From: Pseudomonas viridiflava
Lineage (GTDB): Bacteria; Pseudomonadota; Gammaproteobacteria; Pseudomonadales; Pseudomonadaceae
Direction of reading: 5' to 3'
Assembly (NCBI RefSeq): GCF_900582625.1
Contig: NZ_UTIQ01000029.1
Location: 124,001-188,000, forward strand
Length of the DNA: 64,000 nt
Shown: piece by piece, positions 1 to 8,982 of the stretch
How the letters are laid out: each line of letters opens with the position of its first letter
Numbering within the stretch: the first letter of the stretch is position 1
Position numbers and translations under genes: made by a program
The notes under the pieces: generated by a model
Told to the model about the DNA's origin: nothing
Databases searched by the model: none
What the model saw: the letters and a program-made list of their open reading frames with translations, nothing else

Positions 1-312
1 GCCGGCATCCGGCACCACCATGTTGTCGCTCCAGATAAACGCGCCGCGCACATCAGCATCCGGGTCGGGCACCGGCACATCCAGCGCGGGGAAACCTTCG
101 GCGTTCAGCGTCAGGCCGCCTTCGGCGTTCCATAACGCTGAGAGCTGCGACATATGCGCCATCGCCCGCTGCGTGAAAAACCGCCCATTGCTGGCATCCA
201 CCAACATCCAACGGCGGTCGCCGACCATGCCGATGCTGTCGAGCTGCGCGCGCGGCAGGCTCTCGCCAATGGCGGATTTCAACGGAAAGCGGTAGAGCGC
301 GGAGAGACGCAT
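1..312 (-). CDS. MOSC N-terminal domain protein (partial, cut by window edge)
   Basis: The first 104 codons of a leftward gene are visible; the rest lies outside the window. The protein begins MRLSALYRFPLKS and continues with GMVGDRRWMLVD, the beta-barrel signature found at the N-terminus of MOSC proteins such as E. coli YcbX. These proteins bind molybdenum cofactor through a C-terminal MOSC domain and reduce N-hydroxylated compounds or act as sulfurases; that domain and its cysteine cannot be checked here. ATG at 312 is chosen because an AGGACC-like ribosome site lies 7-12 bases upstream and homology starts at once. The gene has no stop inside the window. Family assignment is good, exact function unknown. 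Confidence 0.8.
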   Translation of the reverse strand, partial: MRLSALYRFPLKSAIGESLPRAQLDSIGMVGDRRWMLVDASNGRFFTQRAMAHMSQLSALWNAEGGLTLNAEGFPALDVPVPDPDADVRGAFIWSDNMVVPDAG

Positions 313-383
313 AACGAGGTCCTGAAGGGAGGCACAGGCGACCGTTATACGGAATGGGTGGGGTGGCGCTCAAGGGGCAAAAA

Positions 384-448
384 GCATCGCGGCTAAAGCC
401 GCTCCTACAAACAGCTCGGTCACTGTGGGAGCGGCTTCAGCCGCGATT
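384..448. repeat. REP pair, GCGGCTnnAGCCGC type
   Basis: Two REP palindromes in inverted orientation: CGCGGCTAAAGCCGCTCCTA, then GTGGGAGCGGCTTCAGCCGC, separated by about 17 bases. They lie between the convergent ends of nothing obvious: the MOSC gene starts at 312 and cheV ends at 472, so the element sits downstream of cheV. This is the classic Pseudomonas REP doublet. Confidence 0.9.
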
Positions 449-471
449 GGCCGAGCATGGGAAGCAAATCG

Positions 472-1398
472 TTACTCGTCGAGCATTAACCGCTCGCGAA
501 TGACGTCCACCAACTTGTCCGGCTGGAACTTGGACAGGAAATTATCGCAGCCCACTTTCTTCACCATCGCTTCGTTGAAGCTGCCCGACAGCGAGGTATG
601 CAGCACCACGTAAAGGTCTTTCAAACGCGGGTCGTTGCGAATTTCGGTGGTCAGGCGGTAGCCGTCCATTTCGGGCATTTCGGCGTCGGTGAAAATCATC
701 AGCAGTTTGTCAGTCATCACGTGGCCTTCATCGGCCCACTTTTTCAGCTGATTGAGGCCTTTCAAGCCGTCGGTGGCCACATGCAGCTTGAGGCCGAGCT
801 GGGACAAGGTATCGCGCAGCTGTGCCAGGGCGACGCTAGAGTCATCCACCAGCAGCACTTCACGGCCACGGGCTTTTTCCAGCACCGGGTCGGTCAGGCG
901 GTCGCCGGTAATGGTGGCGTTGTACGGCACGATTTCGGCCAGCACTTTTTCCACGTCGATGATTTCCACCAACTGCTCTTCCACTTTCGTGATGGCCGTC
1001 AGGTAGTGCTGGCGGCCGGCGCCACCGGGCGGCGGCAGGATGGAATCCCAGTTGAGGTTGAGAATGCGGTCAACGCCGCCGACCAGGAACGCCTGAACCG
1101 AGCGGTTGTATTCGGTAACGATGATGGTGCTGCGCTCATCCGGCACGATGGGGCGCATGCCGATGGCTTGGGACAGGTCGATGACTGGAAGCGTCTGGCC
1201 ACGCAGGCTGACGACGCCGCACACGAACGGATGGCGGTGCGGCATCAGGGTCAGTTTTGGCATTTGCAAAACTTCCTGCACCTTGAACACGTTGATGGCG
1301 AAAAGCTGCCGGCCTGCCAGGCGGAACATCAGAATTTCCAGGCGGTTCTCACCCACTAGCTGGGTGCGTTGGTCCACTGAGTCGAGAATGCCGGCCAT
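472..1398 (-). CDS. cheV: Chemotaxis coupling protein CheV
   Basis: A 308-residue CheW-REC fusion. Residues about 15-165 form the CheW-like domain that couples receptors to CheA; residues about 178-305 form a response-regulator receiver domain. In the receiver, acidic residues D185/D186 and the phosphoacceptor D238 (in IFTDAEMPEMDG) are intact, so it should be phosphorylated by CheA, a step thought to aid adaptation or phosphate drainage. It acts in the cytoplasm at chemoreceptor arrays. ATG at 1398 follows AGGAGCACAGC, a strong ribosome site. No other chemotaxis gene is in view, as is usual for scattered cheV genes in Pseudomonas. Confidence 0.95.
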   Translation of the reverse strand: MAGILDSVDQRTQLVGENRLEILMFRLAGRQLFAINVFKVQEVLQMPKLTLMPHRHPFVCGVVSLRGQTLPVIDLSQAIGMRPIVPDERSTIIVTEYNRSVQAFLVGGVDRILNLNWDSILPPPGGAGRQHYLTAITKVEEQLVEIIDVEKVLAEIVPYNATITGDRLTDPVLEKARGREVLLVDDSSVALAQLRDTLSQLGLKLHVATDGLKGLNQLKKWADEGHVMTDKLLMIFTDAEMPEMDGYRLTTEIRNDPRLKDLYVVLHTSLSGSFNEAMVKKVGCDNFLSKFQPDKLVDVIRERLMLDE

Positions 1399-1573
1399 GC
1401 TGTGCTCCTGTTGTGTCTGTCGAGTCTAGCTGTTGCTTGCAACCTTATCGGCTGCATGTGACACAACTGAAATGTGTCCGCGCCAAAGGGTGCCATCATG
1501 CCGTGCCATCACTGCAAGCACCAGCACAGCGCCGAGTCTGCGCTGCCTTGGCGGGCGCGTCCACGACCTCTAA

Positions 1574-2482
1574 TCAGGGTAGCAGTGCCTGGCCCAATAG
1601 CGGCGAACCAGGCGGCAGGTGCACGCGCAACGCCGCCGGCCGGGCATTGAAGCGCAGCGCGCGGCTTTCCAGCGGTTCGCCATCCAGGTTGAGGTCGAGC
1701 CCTTCCGGCGCTTCGATTTCAACCCAGGGCAGGCGCGCATTGATCGACACACTCTCCAGCCCAAGAATGCCGCCCGACAACAGCGTGCCCAACGTACCGA
1801 CCACATCCTGTGGCGCCGGCACGATGCAGATATCCAGCAACCCATCGTTCACGCACGCCTGCGGGCAGAGCATGTGGCCGCCGCCGGCCTGACGACCGTT
1901 GCCGATGCCCAGGGCCAGAAAGTCGCCTTCCCAGGAAAAGTCCGGGCCTTTGAAGCGCCCGAACGCGGCGTGCACATCCGAGAACCGCGTCAGCCCGGTG
2001 AGCAAATACGCCGCCCCGCCCAATACGCGCTTGAGTTCTTCCGGCGTATTCGCGGTGATTTTTGAGCCGAAGCCGCCCGTGGCCATATTCAGGAATAGCT
2101 GCCCGTCGACCTCACCCATATCGATAGGCAGCGCCTCTTCGTCCAGCAACGCCAACGCTTCGAGCGGCACCAGCGGCACGCCAGCGGCACGGGCAAAGTC
2201 GTTGGCGGTGCCCAGCGGCAACAGCGCCAGGCTGGCATCGCTGTCGGCCAGGGCCATGGCTTCGGCCACGTCGCGCAGGGTGCCGTCGCCGCCGCCCGCG
2301 ATGATCGTTGGATAACCGGCGGCCAGCGCCTCGCCGACCAGACGCTGGGCATCACCGCCCTCCCACGTCACGCGTACGGCCAAGTCCCAGCCGGCATCGC
2401 GCTGGGCCTGTACGGCGGCGCGCACGTCTTCGTTGAGGGCTTGTTTGCCATGCAGAATCAGTAAGGCTTTGCGCTCGTTCAT
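1574..2482 (-). CDS. yegS: YegS-type lipid kinase
   Basis: A 302-residue member of the diacylglycerol/sphingosine kinase family. The nucleotide-binding motif GGGDGTLRD is at about residues 64-72, and the LPLGTANDFAR motif follows. Family members phosphorylate phosphatidylglycerol or related lipids at the membrane; the true substrate is not shown by sequence. ATG at 2482 is preferred over a TTG one codon upstream because AAGGA lies 8 bases before it. It is last in a leftward run after the FGGY kinase (60 base gap), so it may be cotranscribed with the glycerol-3-phosphate-type genes, which would fit a role in glycerolipid metabolism. Confidence 0.9.
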   Translation of the reverse strand: MNERKALLILHGKQALNEDVRAAVQAQRDAGWDLAVRVTWEGGDAQRLVGEALAAGYPTIIAGGGDGTLRDVAEAMALADSDASLALLPLGTANDFARAAGVPLVPLEALALLDEEALPIDMGEVDGQLFLNMATGGFGSKITANTPEELKRVLGGAAYLLTGLTRFSDVHAAFGRFKGPDFSWEGDFLALGIGNGRQAGGGHMLCPQACVNDGLLDICIVPAPQDVVGTLGTLLSGGILGLESVSINARLPWVEIEAPEGLDLNLDGEPLESRALRFNARPAALRVHLPPGSPLLGQALLP

Positions 2483-2542
2483 CAATTAATCCTTTAGTGG
2501 CCCGCCAGGCCACCCAGACGTGACGACGTCTCTGTGACACGC

Positions 2543-4102
2543 CTAGGACGGGTAGCCGGTGATGCTGCGAATGCTTTGGTACAACGGTTTGAGTTGCTTA
2601 TACATCCGTTGGTACACCTCGCGGTACAAGCGTTCATAGATTCGTTGCGCCGACGGGTTGGGCTCGAACACGCGACCCACGCGGGTCATGGCAGCGATGG
2701 CGGTGGGAAAGTCCGGATGCAGGCCCAACCCCACGGCACAATCGATAGCCGCGCCCAGCCCCGAGGTTTCGTAAACGTGCGGTCGCTCGGCGGGCAGGCC
2801 GAAAATATCCGCCGTCAGCTGCATGGCCGCATCACTTTGCGAACCGCCGCCCGATACGCGCAGACGGGTGATTTTGCTGCCCGAGCGTTTCTCGATCTGT
2901 TCCTTTCCCTGGCGCAGCGCATACGCCAGCCCTTCGAGAATGGCGCGATAAATATGCGCGCGGGTATGCACGTCGCCGAAACCGATGATCGAGCCCTTGG
3001 CCTCCAGCCCCGGCTCACGAATGCCGGGCGTCCAGTATGGTTGCAGCATCAGCCCCATGGAGCCGGCCGGCACGCTGTTCACCAGTTCGTCAAACAACGC
3101 CTCGGGCTCGACGCCCAGCTCTTTGGCGCGCTGCATCTCGCGCAGGCCGAACTCTTGCTTGAACCAGCTGACCATCCAGAAGCCGCGATAAATCATCACC
3201 TCGGTATTGAAGTGATCGGGAATCGCTGCCGGAAACGGTGGAATCAGCGGCACCGTTTCCAGGTAAGTACGCCGCGTGGTGTTGATGGTTGCTGTGGTGC
3301 CATACGACAAACACGCCGTACTCGGCTCCACCCCGCCCGCCCCCAGCACTTCGCAAGCTTTGTCGGCGCCAGCGGCAATCAGCGGCAGGCCTTCGGGAAT
3401 GCCGGTATGGCGGCTGGCCTCGGCACTGATCACGCCCAGGCGCTCGCCCGGTTTCACCAATTCCGGCAATTGCTGCTCGCGCACCGGCATCGCCTGCCAT
3501 TTCCAATCACGGCGCCCGGCCCACTTCAGGCGCTTGTAATCGAACGGCAGGTAACCCACGCAGCACGCCACCGAATCCACGAACTTCCCGCACAAACGGT
3601 GGGTAAGGAAACCGGAGAGCAGCAGCACTTTGTCGGTTTTGGCCCACAGGGCCGGCTCCTGTTGCGCCAACCAGTTCACCTCGGCCTGGGCGCGGAAGTA
3701 ATCAACGGTGGCCTCTTCGCGAATCAGCTTGAACAGCCAGCCCCACGGCCCCTTGATCGCGCCGCGAACCTCGGCGCGGCGCTGGTCGAGCCAGAGAATA
3801 GCCGGACGCAACGGCGTGCCTGCGGCGTCGACGGTAATGATGGTGCCGCGCTGCGTGGTCAGCGACACGCCTTTGATCTGGCTTTTATCGATGTCCACTT
3901 GCTGCCACAACAGCCGACACGCTTCGCCCAGGCTGTGCCAGTAATACTCGGGATCTTGCTCGGCCCAGCCGGGTTGCGTGGAGTAATACGCCTGCAAATC
4001 TACCTTGCCCTTGCCGAGCAGATTGCCCTGCAAATCAAACAGCAAGGCGCGCACGCTCTGGGTGCCGTTATCGATGGCCAGCAGGTAACTTTTTTCGCTC
4101 AT
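2543..4102 (-). CDS. FGGY-family carbohydrate/polyol kinase
   Basis: A 519-residue sugar kinase of the glycerol kinase/xylulokinase superfamily. The N-terminus carries the ATPase phosphate-1 motif [25 protein letters not shown] (about 97-104) is the usual substrate-domain segment, and GGGSQSD near residue 430 is the adenosine motif. The substrate cannot be read from sequence. The start at 4102 skips 17 codons of upstream open frame that overlap the preceding gene, and places the homologous [14 protein letters not shown] at the N-terminus. It lies 11 bases after the GlpD-like gene, so the two are surely cotranscribed; a glycerol-like or alkylglycerol substrate is an inference from this context. 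Confidence 0.88.
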   Translation of the reverse strand: MSEKSYLLAIDNGTQSVRALLFDLQGNLLGKGKVDLQAYYSTQPGWAEQDPEYYWHSLGEACRLLWQQVDIDKSQIKGVSLTTQRGTIITVDAAGTPLRPAILWLDQRRAEVRGAIKGPWGWLFKLIREEATVDYFRAQAEVNWLAQQEPALWAKTDKVLLLSGFLTHRLCGKFVDSVACCVGYLPFDYKRLKWAGRRDWKWQAMPVREQQLPELVKPGERLGVISAEASRHTGIPEGLPLIAAGADKACEVLGAGGVEPSTACLSYGTTATINTTRRTYLETVPLIPPFPAAIPDHFNTEVMIYRGFWMVSWFKQEFGLREMQRAKELGVEPEALFDELVNSVPAGSMGLMLQPYWTPGIREPGLEAKGSIIGFGDVHTRAHIYRAILEGLAYALRQGKEQIEKRSGSKITRLRVSGGGSQSDAAMQLTADIFGLPAERPHVYETSGLGAAIDCAVGLGLHPDFPTAIAAMTRVGRVFEPNPSAQRIYERLYREVYQRMYKQLKPLYQSIRSITGYPS

Positions 4103-4113
4103 GGCTCGGGCCT

Positions 4114-5706
4114 TTATTGTTCTTTTGCCGGCAGGCTGTAGCAGCGCTGCCATAGGCTCAGGTACTGCTGTTGTTCCTGCTGCCAGCGCTCATCGCTCCA
4201 GCCGAGGCGCCCCTGACAGACCTGCTGAATGCGCGGTAAAAACGCGGCGCCGCCGTTGGCCAGCAGCAAACCCAGCCGCGTGCGGCGCAGGAGCAAGTCA
4301 TCCAGGTGCAGCACCAACTCGTGTTCCGCCGCGAAAGCCAATTCGGCCCACAACGTGTCGGTGGCGCCGACGCTTTCAACCCCGAGCTGTTCCAGCAGCG
4401 CCTGCAACAACGGCAACTGGCAACCGTAGCGACCCGCCAGGCGCCGCTGTTGCATAGCGCCCAACCCGGCCAGCATCACGCTCGGCATCGGCCGAAACAC
4501 GGCGCTGCCGTTATCGCTGACGGTTTTGCCCAGCATCGGCGCGCAAGCGTTGAGCACTTCCAAAGCCAGTAAGCGAAAGGTGGTGAGCTTGCCGCCGGCC
4601 AGCGTCACGGCGCCGGGTTCGGTCCACAGCACATGCTCGCGTTTTTCATCCGACGGTTTCAGGCTGCCCGCGCCGCTGGTAACCACCGGCCGCACGCCGG
4701 CCCACGTCGACAGCACGTCAGCTGCGCCAATGTTGGCCTGGAGAAACTGCTGCTCGCAGGCGCTGAGCAGGTAGTCCACTTCGACTTGGCTAATGCGGGC
4801 TTCCTGGTCGATGTCGTCGGCGTGGTCGAGGTCGGTGGTGCCAATGACCGTGGCGCCTTCCCACGGAAAGACAAATACCGGCCGCCGATCACTGACATGC
4901 ATAAAGCTGAACGCGTGAGCCACCGGCAAGCGCCAGGCCGGCACCAGCAAGTGACTGCCGCGCAGCGGGCGGATGTGCTCGTCGGTGTGCGTGCTGCGCA
5001 ACCGGTCAGCCCAGGCGCCCGTGGCCTGCGCCACCACCCCGGCCTTGAAGTGATGGCGCTGACCGCTTTCGCTGTCTTCAGCCGTAAGGCCCACCACCCG
5101 GCCGTCAGCGCGGTTCAGCTCCAGCACTTTCAGGCCATTGAGCGCTTCGGCGCCGTCGGCCCGCGCTTCGCCGAGCACGCGCATCACCAGGCGGGCGTCG
5201 TCGGTGACGGCATCGTAAAAACGCGTGCCGCCCTGTAGTGCGTCGTCCTTCAAACCCGGCGCCAGGTAGCTCAGCTCGGCTTTGCGAAAAAACTGATGGT
5301 TACGTTTGCCCGCCAGCGCGTCGTACACCCGCAGCAAGCCACCGAACACCTTCGGGCCGGGAAATTGGCCGCTGTAATGCGGCATCACAAAGCTGAGCGG
5401 CTCGACCAAACCCGGCGCCTCGCCCAGCAAGCGTTGGCGCTCGTGCACGGAATCGCGGGTCAGCTTGAACTGGCCTTTGGCGATATACCGCAGCCCGCCG
5501 TGGACCATCTTCGACGAGCGACTGGACGTGCCCCAAGCAAAGTCGCGCTGCTCAATCAGCAGGCAACGCCAACCGCGCCGCGCCGCCTCGCGCAAAATGC
5601 CAGCACCACTGATGCCGCCGCCGACCACAATCACATCCCACTCGCGCGCGGCCAATTCAGCCAGCGCCGTTTCTCGCCAGGCGGCGTTCCACCGGGCGAC
5701 GGTCAT
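4114..5706 (-). CDS. GlpD-like FAD-dependent glycerol-3-phosphate dehydrogenase
   Basis: A 530-residue flavoprotein of the GlpD/DAO family. The Rossmann motif [13 protein letters not shown] is at residues 24-36, followed by the GlpD-typical [15 protein letters not shown] segment; the C-terminal third resembles the GlpD accessory domain. GlpD oxidises sn-glycerol-3-phosphate to dihydroxyacetone phosphate and passes electrons to quinone at the inner membrane. It overlaps the upstream AGPS-like gene by 4 bases (ATGA) and is followed after 11 bases by an FGGY kinase. Because it is not next to glpF/glpK/glpR, it may be a paralogue with a different substrate rather than the main GlpD. Confidence 0.88.
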   Translation of the reverse strand: MTVARWNAAWRETALAELAAREWDVIVVGGGISGAGILREAARRGWRCLLIEQRDFAWGTSSRSSKMVHGGLRYIAKGQFKLTRDSVHERQRLLGEAPGLVEPLSFVMPHYSGQFPGPKVFGGLLRVYDALAGKRNHQFFRKAELSYLAPGLKDDALQGGTRFYDAVTDDARLVMRVLGEARADGAEALNGLKVLELNRADGRVVGLTAEDSESGQRHHFKAGVVAQATGAWADRLRSTHTDEHIRPLRGSHLLVPAWRLPVAHAFSFMHVSDRRPVFVFPWEGATVIGTTDLDHADDIDQEARISQVEVDYLLSACEQQFLQANIGAADVLSTWAGVRPVVTSGAGSLKPSDEKREHVLWTEPGAVTLAGGKLTTFRLLALEVLNACAPMLGKTVSDNGSAVFRPMPSVMLAGLGAMQQRRLAGRYGCQLPLLQALLEQLGVESVGATDTLWAELAFAAEHELVLHLDDLLLRRTRLGLLLANGGAAFLPRIQQVCQGRLGWSDERWQQEQQQYLSLWQRCYSLPAKEQ

Positions 5707-7295
5707 TTCAGCAGCACGCCCGGATTAAGGCGCTGGTCCGGGTCGAAATGGTTGGCCATGGCCTGCAACGCGGCGATGCCCAGTTCGCCCTTCTCCACCG
5801 GCAAATACGGCGCATGGTCGCGGCCAACGCCATGTTGATGGCTGATGGTGCCGCGGTTATTCACCACCGTGCTGCTGGCCAGGTGCTTGAGCTTCTGCCA
5901 GCGCGCGTGGGTGGTGGCGTAGTCGGTACCGGGGCGAAACACGTAGGTGGTGTAGATGCTCGAGCCTTCGCCGTAGACGTGGGACAAGTGGGTAAACACG
6001 TGCACCTGCTCACCTTCGTCCGTCAGACCGCCGCGCAGGCTGGCTTCGATTTTGTTCAGCAGACTGTCGACATTGGCCCAGTCGGTCGCGGTTTCCAGCG
6101 TGTCGACGGCATAGCCGGCCTGCCACAAACCTTCGCGCAGGTACGGAAAGCGAAAACGCCCCTCCGCCCATTTCTTCCCAAGCAAGGTGCCGGTGAACAC
6201 GCCGCCAAAACCCTTCAGCAGCTTTTTTGCTTGCTTCAACGACAGCGCGTTCTGCGCGCGATTGCCGGTAACACCAAAGGTCAGCATGCACTTGCCGTCA
6301 CGCGCGCCGCGCAGGGCCAGGTATTTCTCCAGCCAGGCGATCTGCTCGGGGTGGCCGGCCAGGGCCAGTTGGGTTTTGGTTTCGATGGCATTGGACAAAC
6401 GCAGCATGGACAGCGGCACCCGCGCCTGCCCCAACGTGCGAATCGCCTCCAGCGCCTGCGGCCACGAAGGTAAAAATACGGAATAGAATTTCTCGTCGAC
6501 CGCCAGCTTGGTGACCCGCACCTGCACCGAGGAAATCACGCCAAAACGTCCTTCGGACCCGAGCACCATTTCGCGCAGATCCGGGCCGGCGGCCGAGGCT
6601 GGAAATGTAGGAATCTGCAAGGTGCCAGCAAAGGTCTCCATCGTTCCGCCGGCGAACAGCTGCTCTATGCGCCCATAGCGCAACGACTGCTGGCCACTGG
6701 AACGGCTGGCCACCCAACCGCCGAGGGTCGAGAGCTCCCACGACTGCGGAAAATGGCCGAGCGTATAACCGCGCGCGCGCAACTGGCTTTCCACCTGCGG
6801 GCCATTGGCGCCGGGGCCGAAGGTGGCGATCAAGCTCTGCTCGTCCAGCTCCAGCAGGCGACTCATGCGCTCCAGCGACAGGGTGAGCACCGGCTTGTCG
6901 CCGGCTTGCGGATTGATATGCCCCGCCACCGAGGTGCCGCCGCCGTAGGGGATAACCAGCACGTCTTGGGCCGCAGCCCAGGCGAGCAGCTCGCGAATTT
7001 GCGCGGGGGTTTCGGGGAAGGCGACACCGTCGGGAAACACCTCGAAGCGGCCTTCGCGCATCGCCAGCCAATCCGGCAGGCTTTGGCCACGGGCGTGACG
7101 CACACGTACCTCGGCATCGCTGCTCACCAACGGGTGAATGGCCAGGCGCGAGACGGGAACCTGGGCCAGCACATGAGCCAGAGTGGCATCTGGCAACGGC
7201 TGCCCGGGGCCGATTAACTCAGCCAGAAACGCGCCGCCATGTGCCGGCAACTCCACCACCGTGGCCTCGTCACCCCAACCGTTCCAACGCCGCAT
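5703..7295 (-). CDS. Alkyl-DHAP-synthase-like FAD-binding oxidase
   Basis: A 530-residue VAO/PCMH-type flavoprotein. It begins MRRWNGWGDE, like the start of the mature alkyldihydroxyacetonephosphate synthase (AGPS) core (RxKWNGWG). The FAD domain has PYGGGTSVAGHINP (about 117-130) and SWELSTLGGWVASRSSGQQS, and the C-terminus has SHQHGVGRDH, close to the AGPS HHHGVGK active-site loop. AGPS exchanges an acyl for an alkyl group on DHAP in ether-lipid synthesis; bacterial relatives also include D-lactate and glycolate dehydrogenases. Residues specific to AGPS favour the former fold group, but activity is unproven. ATG 7295 follows AAGGAGA. It leads a likely four-gene operon divergent from an AraC regulator. 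Confidence 0.85.
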   Translation of the reverse strand: MRRWNGWGDEATVVELPAHGGAFLAELIGPGQPLPDATLAHVLAQVPVSRLAIHPLVSSDAEVRVRHARGQSLPDWLAMREGRFEVFPDGVAFPETPAQIRELLAWAAAQDVLVIPYGGGTSVAGHINPQAGDKPVLTLSLERMSRLLELDEQSLIATFGPGANGPQVESQLRARGYTLGHFPQSWELSTLGGWVASRSSGQQSLRYGRIEQLFAGGTMETFAGTLQIPTFPASAAGPDLREMVLGSEGRFGVISSVQVRVTKLAVDEKFYSVFLPSWPQALEAIRTLGQARVPLSMLRLSNAIETKTQLALAGHPEQIAWLEKYLALRGARDGKCMLTFGVTGNRAQNALSLKQAKKLLKGFGGVFTGTLLGKKWAEGRFRFPYLREGLWQAGYAVDTLETATDWANVDSLLNKIEASLRGGLTDEGEQVHVFTHLSHVYGEGSSIYTTYVFRPGTDYATTHARWQKLKHLASSTVVNNRGTISHQHGVGRDHAPYLPVEKGELGIAALQAMANHFDPDQRLNPGVLLK

Positions 7296-7478
7296 TGCTG
7301 TCTCCTTGTGCCAGTTTCGGATTGATCTCCAGATCGGGTGAAACCGTAGCGAGCGAAGGTCAGTAGGTTTCACGTGATCTGGCTGCCTATACTAGCCAGC
7401 CGCTCGGGAAGGTCACTGTCGAAACAGGACAGCTAAAGTGGCCAATCAAGACAGTCCACCCAGAACAAGAAAAACGCC
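7296..7478. promoter_or_regulatory. Divergent intergenic region, AGPS-like operon / AraC regulator
   Basis: A 183-base spacer between two divergent starts, so it must hold both promoters and probably the AraC-family operator. I could not pick a convincing -35/-10 pair or regulator half-sites by eye. The left operon has a clear AAGGAGA ribosome site. Confidence 0.5.
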
Positions 7479-8504
7479 ATGCAAGCACTTGGCTACACCT
7501 CCGTTCCCGCCCTGCTCAAATACCTGCGCCACGCCGAACACCTGGGCGTGGACACGGCCGCCGCGCTCGCCGCTGCCGGCCTCACCGCCAGCGACCTCGA
7601 CGACAACAGCCGGCGTCTGCCCAGCGAAGCCCACGAAAAACTCCTCGAGCATTTGCTGCGCGAATCCGGCGACCCGCTGTTCGGGCTGCATGCCGGGCAC
7701 TTTACTCAGCCGGGGTCGTGGAGCGTGCTGGGCTACATCACCATGAACTGCGCGACGCTGGGCGAGGCCATGAGCCGCATCGTGCCGTACGAAAAGCTGG
7801 TGGGCGACATGGGCGTCAGCCGCCTGGAACCGGCCGGCGACCACCTGCGGCTGATTTGGAGTTGTCGGCACCAGCCGGCCGATATTCGCCGGCATATGGT
7901 CGAAAACGTGCTGACGTCCTGGCTGCTTTACGCGCGCTGGATCGCCGACATGGACCGCTCGCCCCAGGCCGTGTGGTTCGAGCATCCGCAACCGCCCGGC
8001 ACCGAGCTGGCCGAGTATGAACGCGTGTTCGGCTGCCCGGTGCAGTTCGAACAACCGGTCAATGCCCTGCTGGTGCCGATGGAGTACCTCCACGTGCCGC
8101 TGCGCCAGGCCGATGCCAACTTGCTGCGCACCTTGGAAGAACACGCCCTGACCCTGATGGCCGGGCTGGACGAAGGCGAGCCGCTACCGCTGCGGGTGAA
8201 AAACGCCCTGCGCTTGCTGCTCAAAGATGGGCTGCCGCGCAAGGAACGGGTGGCAGAAAAATTCGACATGACCGTGCGCACCCTGCAACGGCACTTGCAA
8301 CTGGCGGGCACCAGCTATCAAGAGATTCTCGACCAGTTGCGACAGGAACTGGCTGAGCACTACCTGACGCGCAGTACGTTGCCGGTGCAGGACATTGCGT
8401 ATTACCTGGGGTTTACCGAATCACGGTCGTTTCACCGCAGCTTTAAAGGCTGGACGGGGATTACGCCGGGGGAGTATCGGGAGCGGCATCGTAAGGGGGG
8501 GTAG
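7479..8504 (+). CDS. AraC-family transcriptional regulator
   Basis: A 341-residue regulator. Residues about 20-205 match the AraC-binding/arabinose-operon-like N-terminal domain typical of OruR/ArgR-type Pseudomonas regulators; residues about 240-338 hold two helix-turn-helix motifs, ending with DIAYYLGFTESRSFHRSFKG and TPGEYR. It is transcribed away from the AGPS-like/GlpD-like/FGGY operon, so it is the best candidate to control that operon in response to its substrate. The last ~60 bases change to G/T-rich codons and run directly into a repeat array. Ligand unknown. Confidence 0.92.
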   Translation: MQALGYTSVPALLKYLRHAEHLGVDTAAALAAAGLTASDLDDNSRRLPSEAHEKLLEHLLRESGDPLFGLHAGHFTQPGSWSVLGYITMNCATLGEAMSRIVPYEKLVGDMGVSRLEPAGDHLRLIWSCRHQPADIRRHMVENVLTSWLLYARWIADMDRSPQAVWFEHPQPPGTELAEYERVFGCPVQFEQPVNALLVPMEYLHVPLRQADANLLRTLEEHALTLMAGLDEGEPLPLRVKNALRLLLKDGLPRKERVAEKFDMTVRTLQRHLQLAGTSYQEILDQLRQELAEHYLTRSTLPVQDIAYYLGFTESRSFHRSFKGWTGITPGEYRERHRKGG

Positions 8505-8574
8505 GTGTTGGGTTGGATGAGGTGCGCGTCTGCTCGATGGGGTTTCGGATTGGCTCAGTTGCTTCGCCTGGCTT

Positions 8575-8982
8575 GAGATTCTGGATTCCCACCTGCGCGG
8601 GAATGACGGAGGATTTTCCATACACCACCGTCATTCCCGCGAAAGCGGGAATCCAGAGTTTCTGAGCGGAGTTCGGTTCCGGGTTCGCCACATTTCCCGC
8701 GTCGGAATAGATCACCAAGCGCCTCGATTGCTTTACCCGGCGAGAGATTCTGGATTCCCGCCTGCGCGAGGATGACGGTGATGGATGATCAAACTTCCGT
8801 CATCCCCGCGCAGGCGGGGATCCAGAGTTTCGGAGCGGAGTGCAGTGCTGGATTCGCCACCTTTCCCGCATCGGATTGGATGGCCGATCGCTTCGGTTGG
8901 TTTGTTCGGCGAGAGATTCTGGATTCCCGCCTGCGCGGGAATGACCGAGGTTTTTCCAGACACCACCGTCATTCCCGCGCCG
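8575..8982. repeat. 169-bp tandem repeat array with ATTCCCGC palindromes
   Basis: The string GAGATTCTGGATTCCC starts at 8575, 8744 and 8913, an exact period of 169 bases. Each unit contains two facing palindromes (GGATTCCCGCCTGCGCGGG and CATTCCCGCGNNNGCGGGAA types) joined by diverged unique sequence; the third unit is cut short at CGTCATTCCCGCG, next to the moeA stop codon. These resemble the dRS3-like palindromes found in many proteobacteria. No gene is seen in 8505-8982; the short open frames here are read through repeats. Confidence 0.85.

Noticed and set aside
1498..1590. Small frame beginning MPCHHCKHQH with a CxxC-like motif
   Set aside because: It has no ribosome site and no early stop, but runs into the antisense of yegS; the motif is probably chance.
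2534..4141. A 535-codon rightward open frame
   Set aside because: Antisense shadow of the FGGY kinase gene; composition is His/Arg/Gln-rich with no domain.
8575..8982. Regularly spaced repeats as a CRISPR array
   Set aside because: The period is 169 bases with long diverged units and inward-facing palindromes; there are no 28-37-base repeats with similar-length unique spacers and no cas genes.
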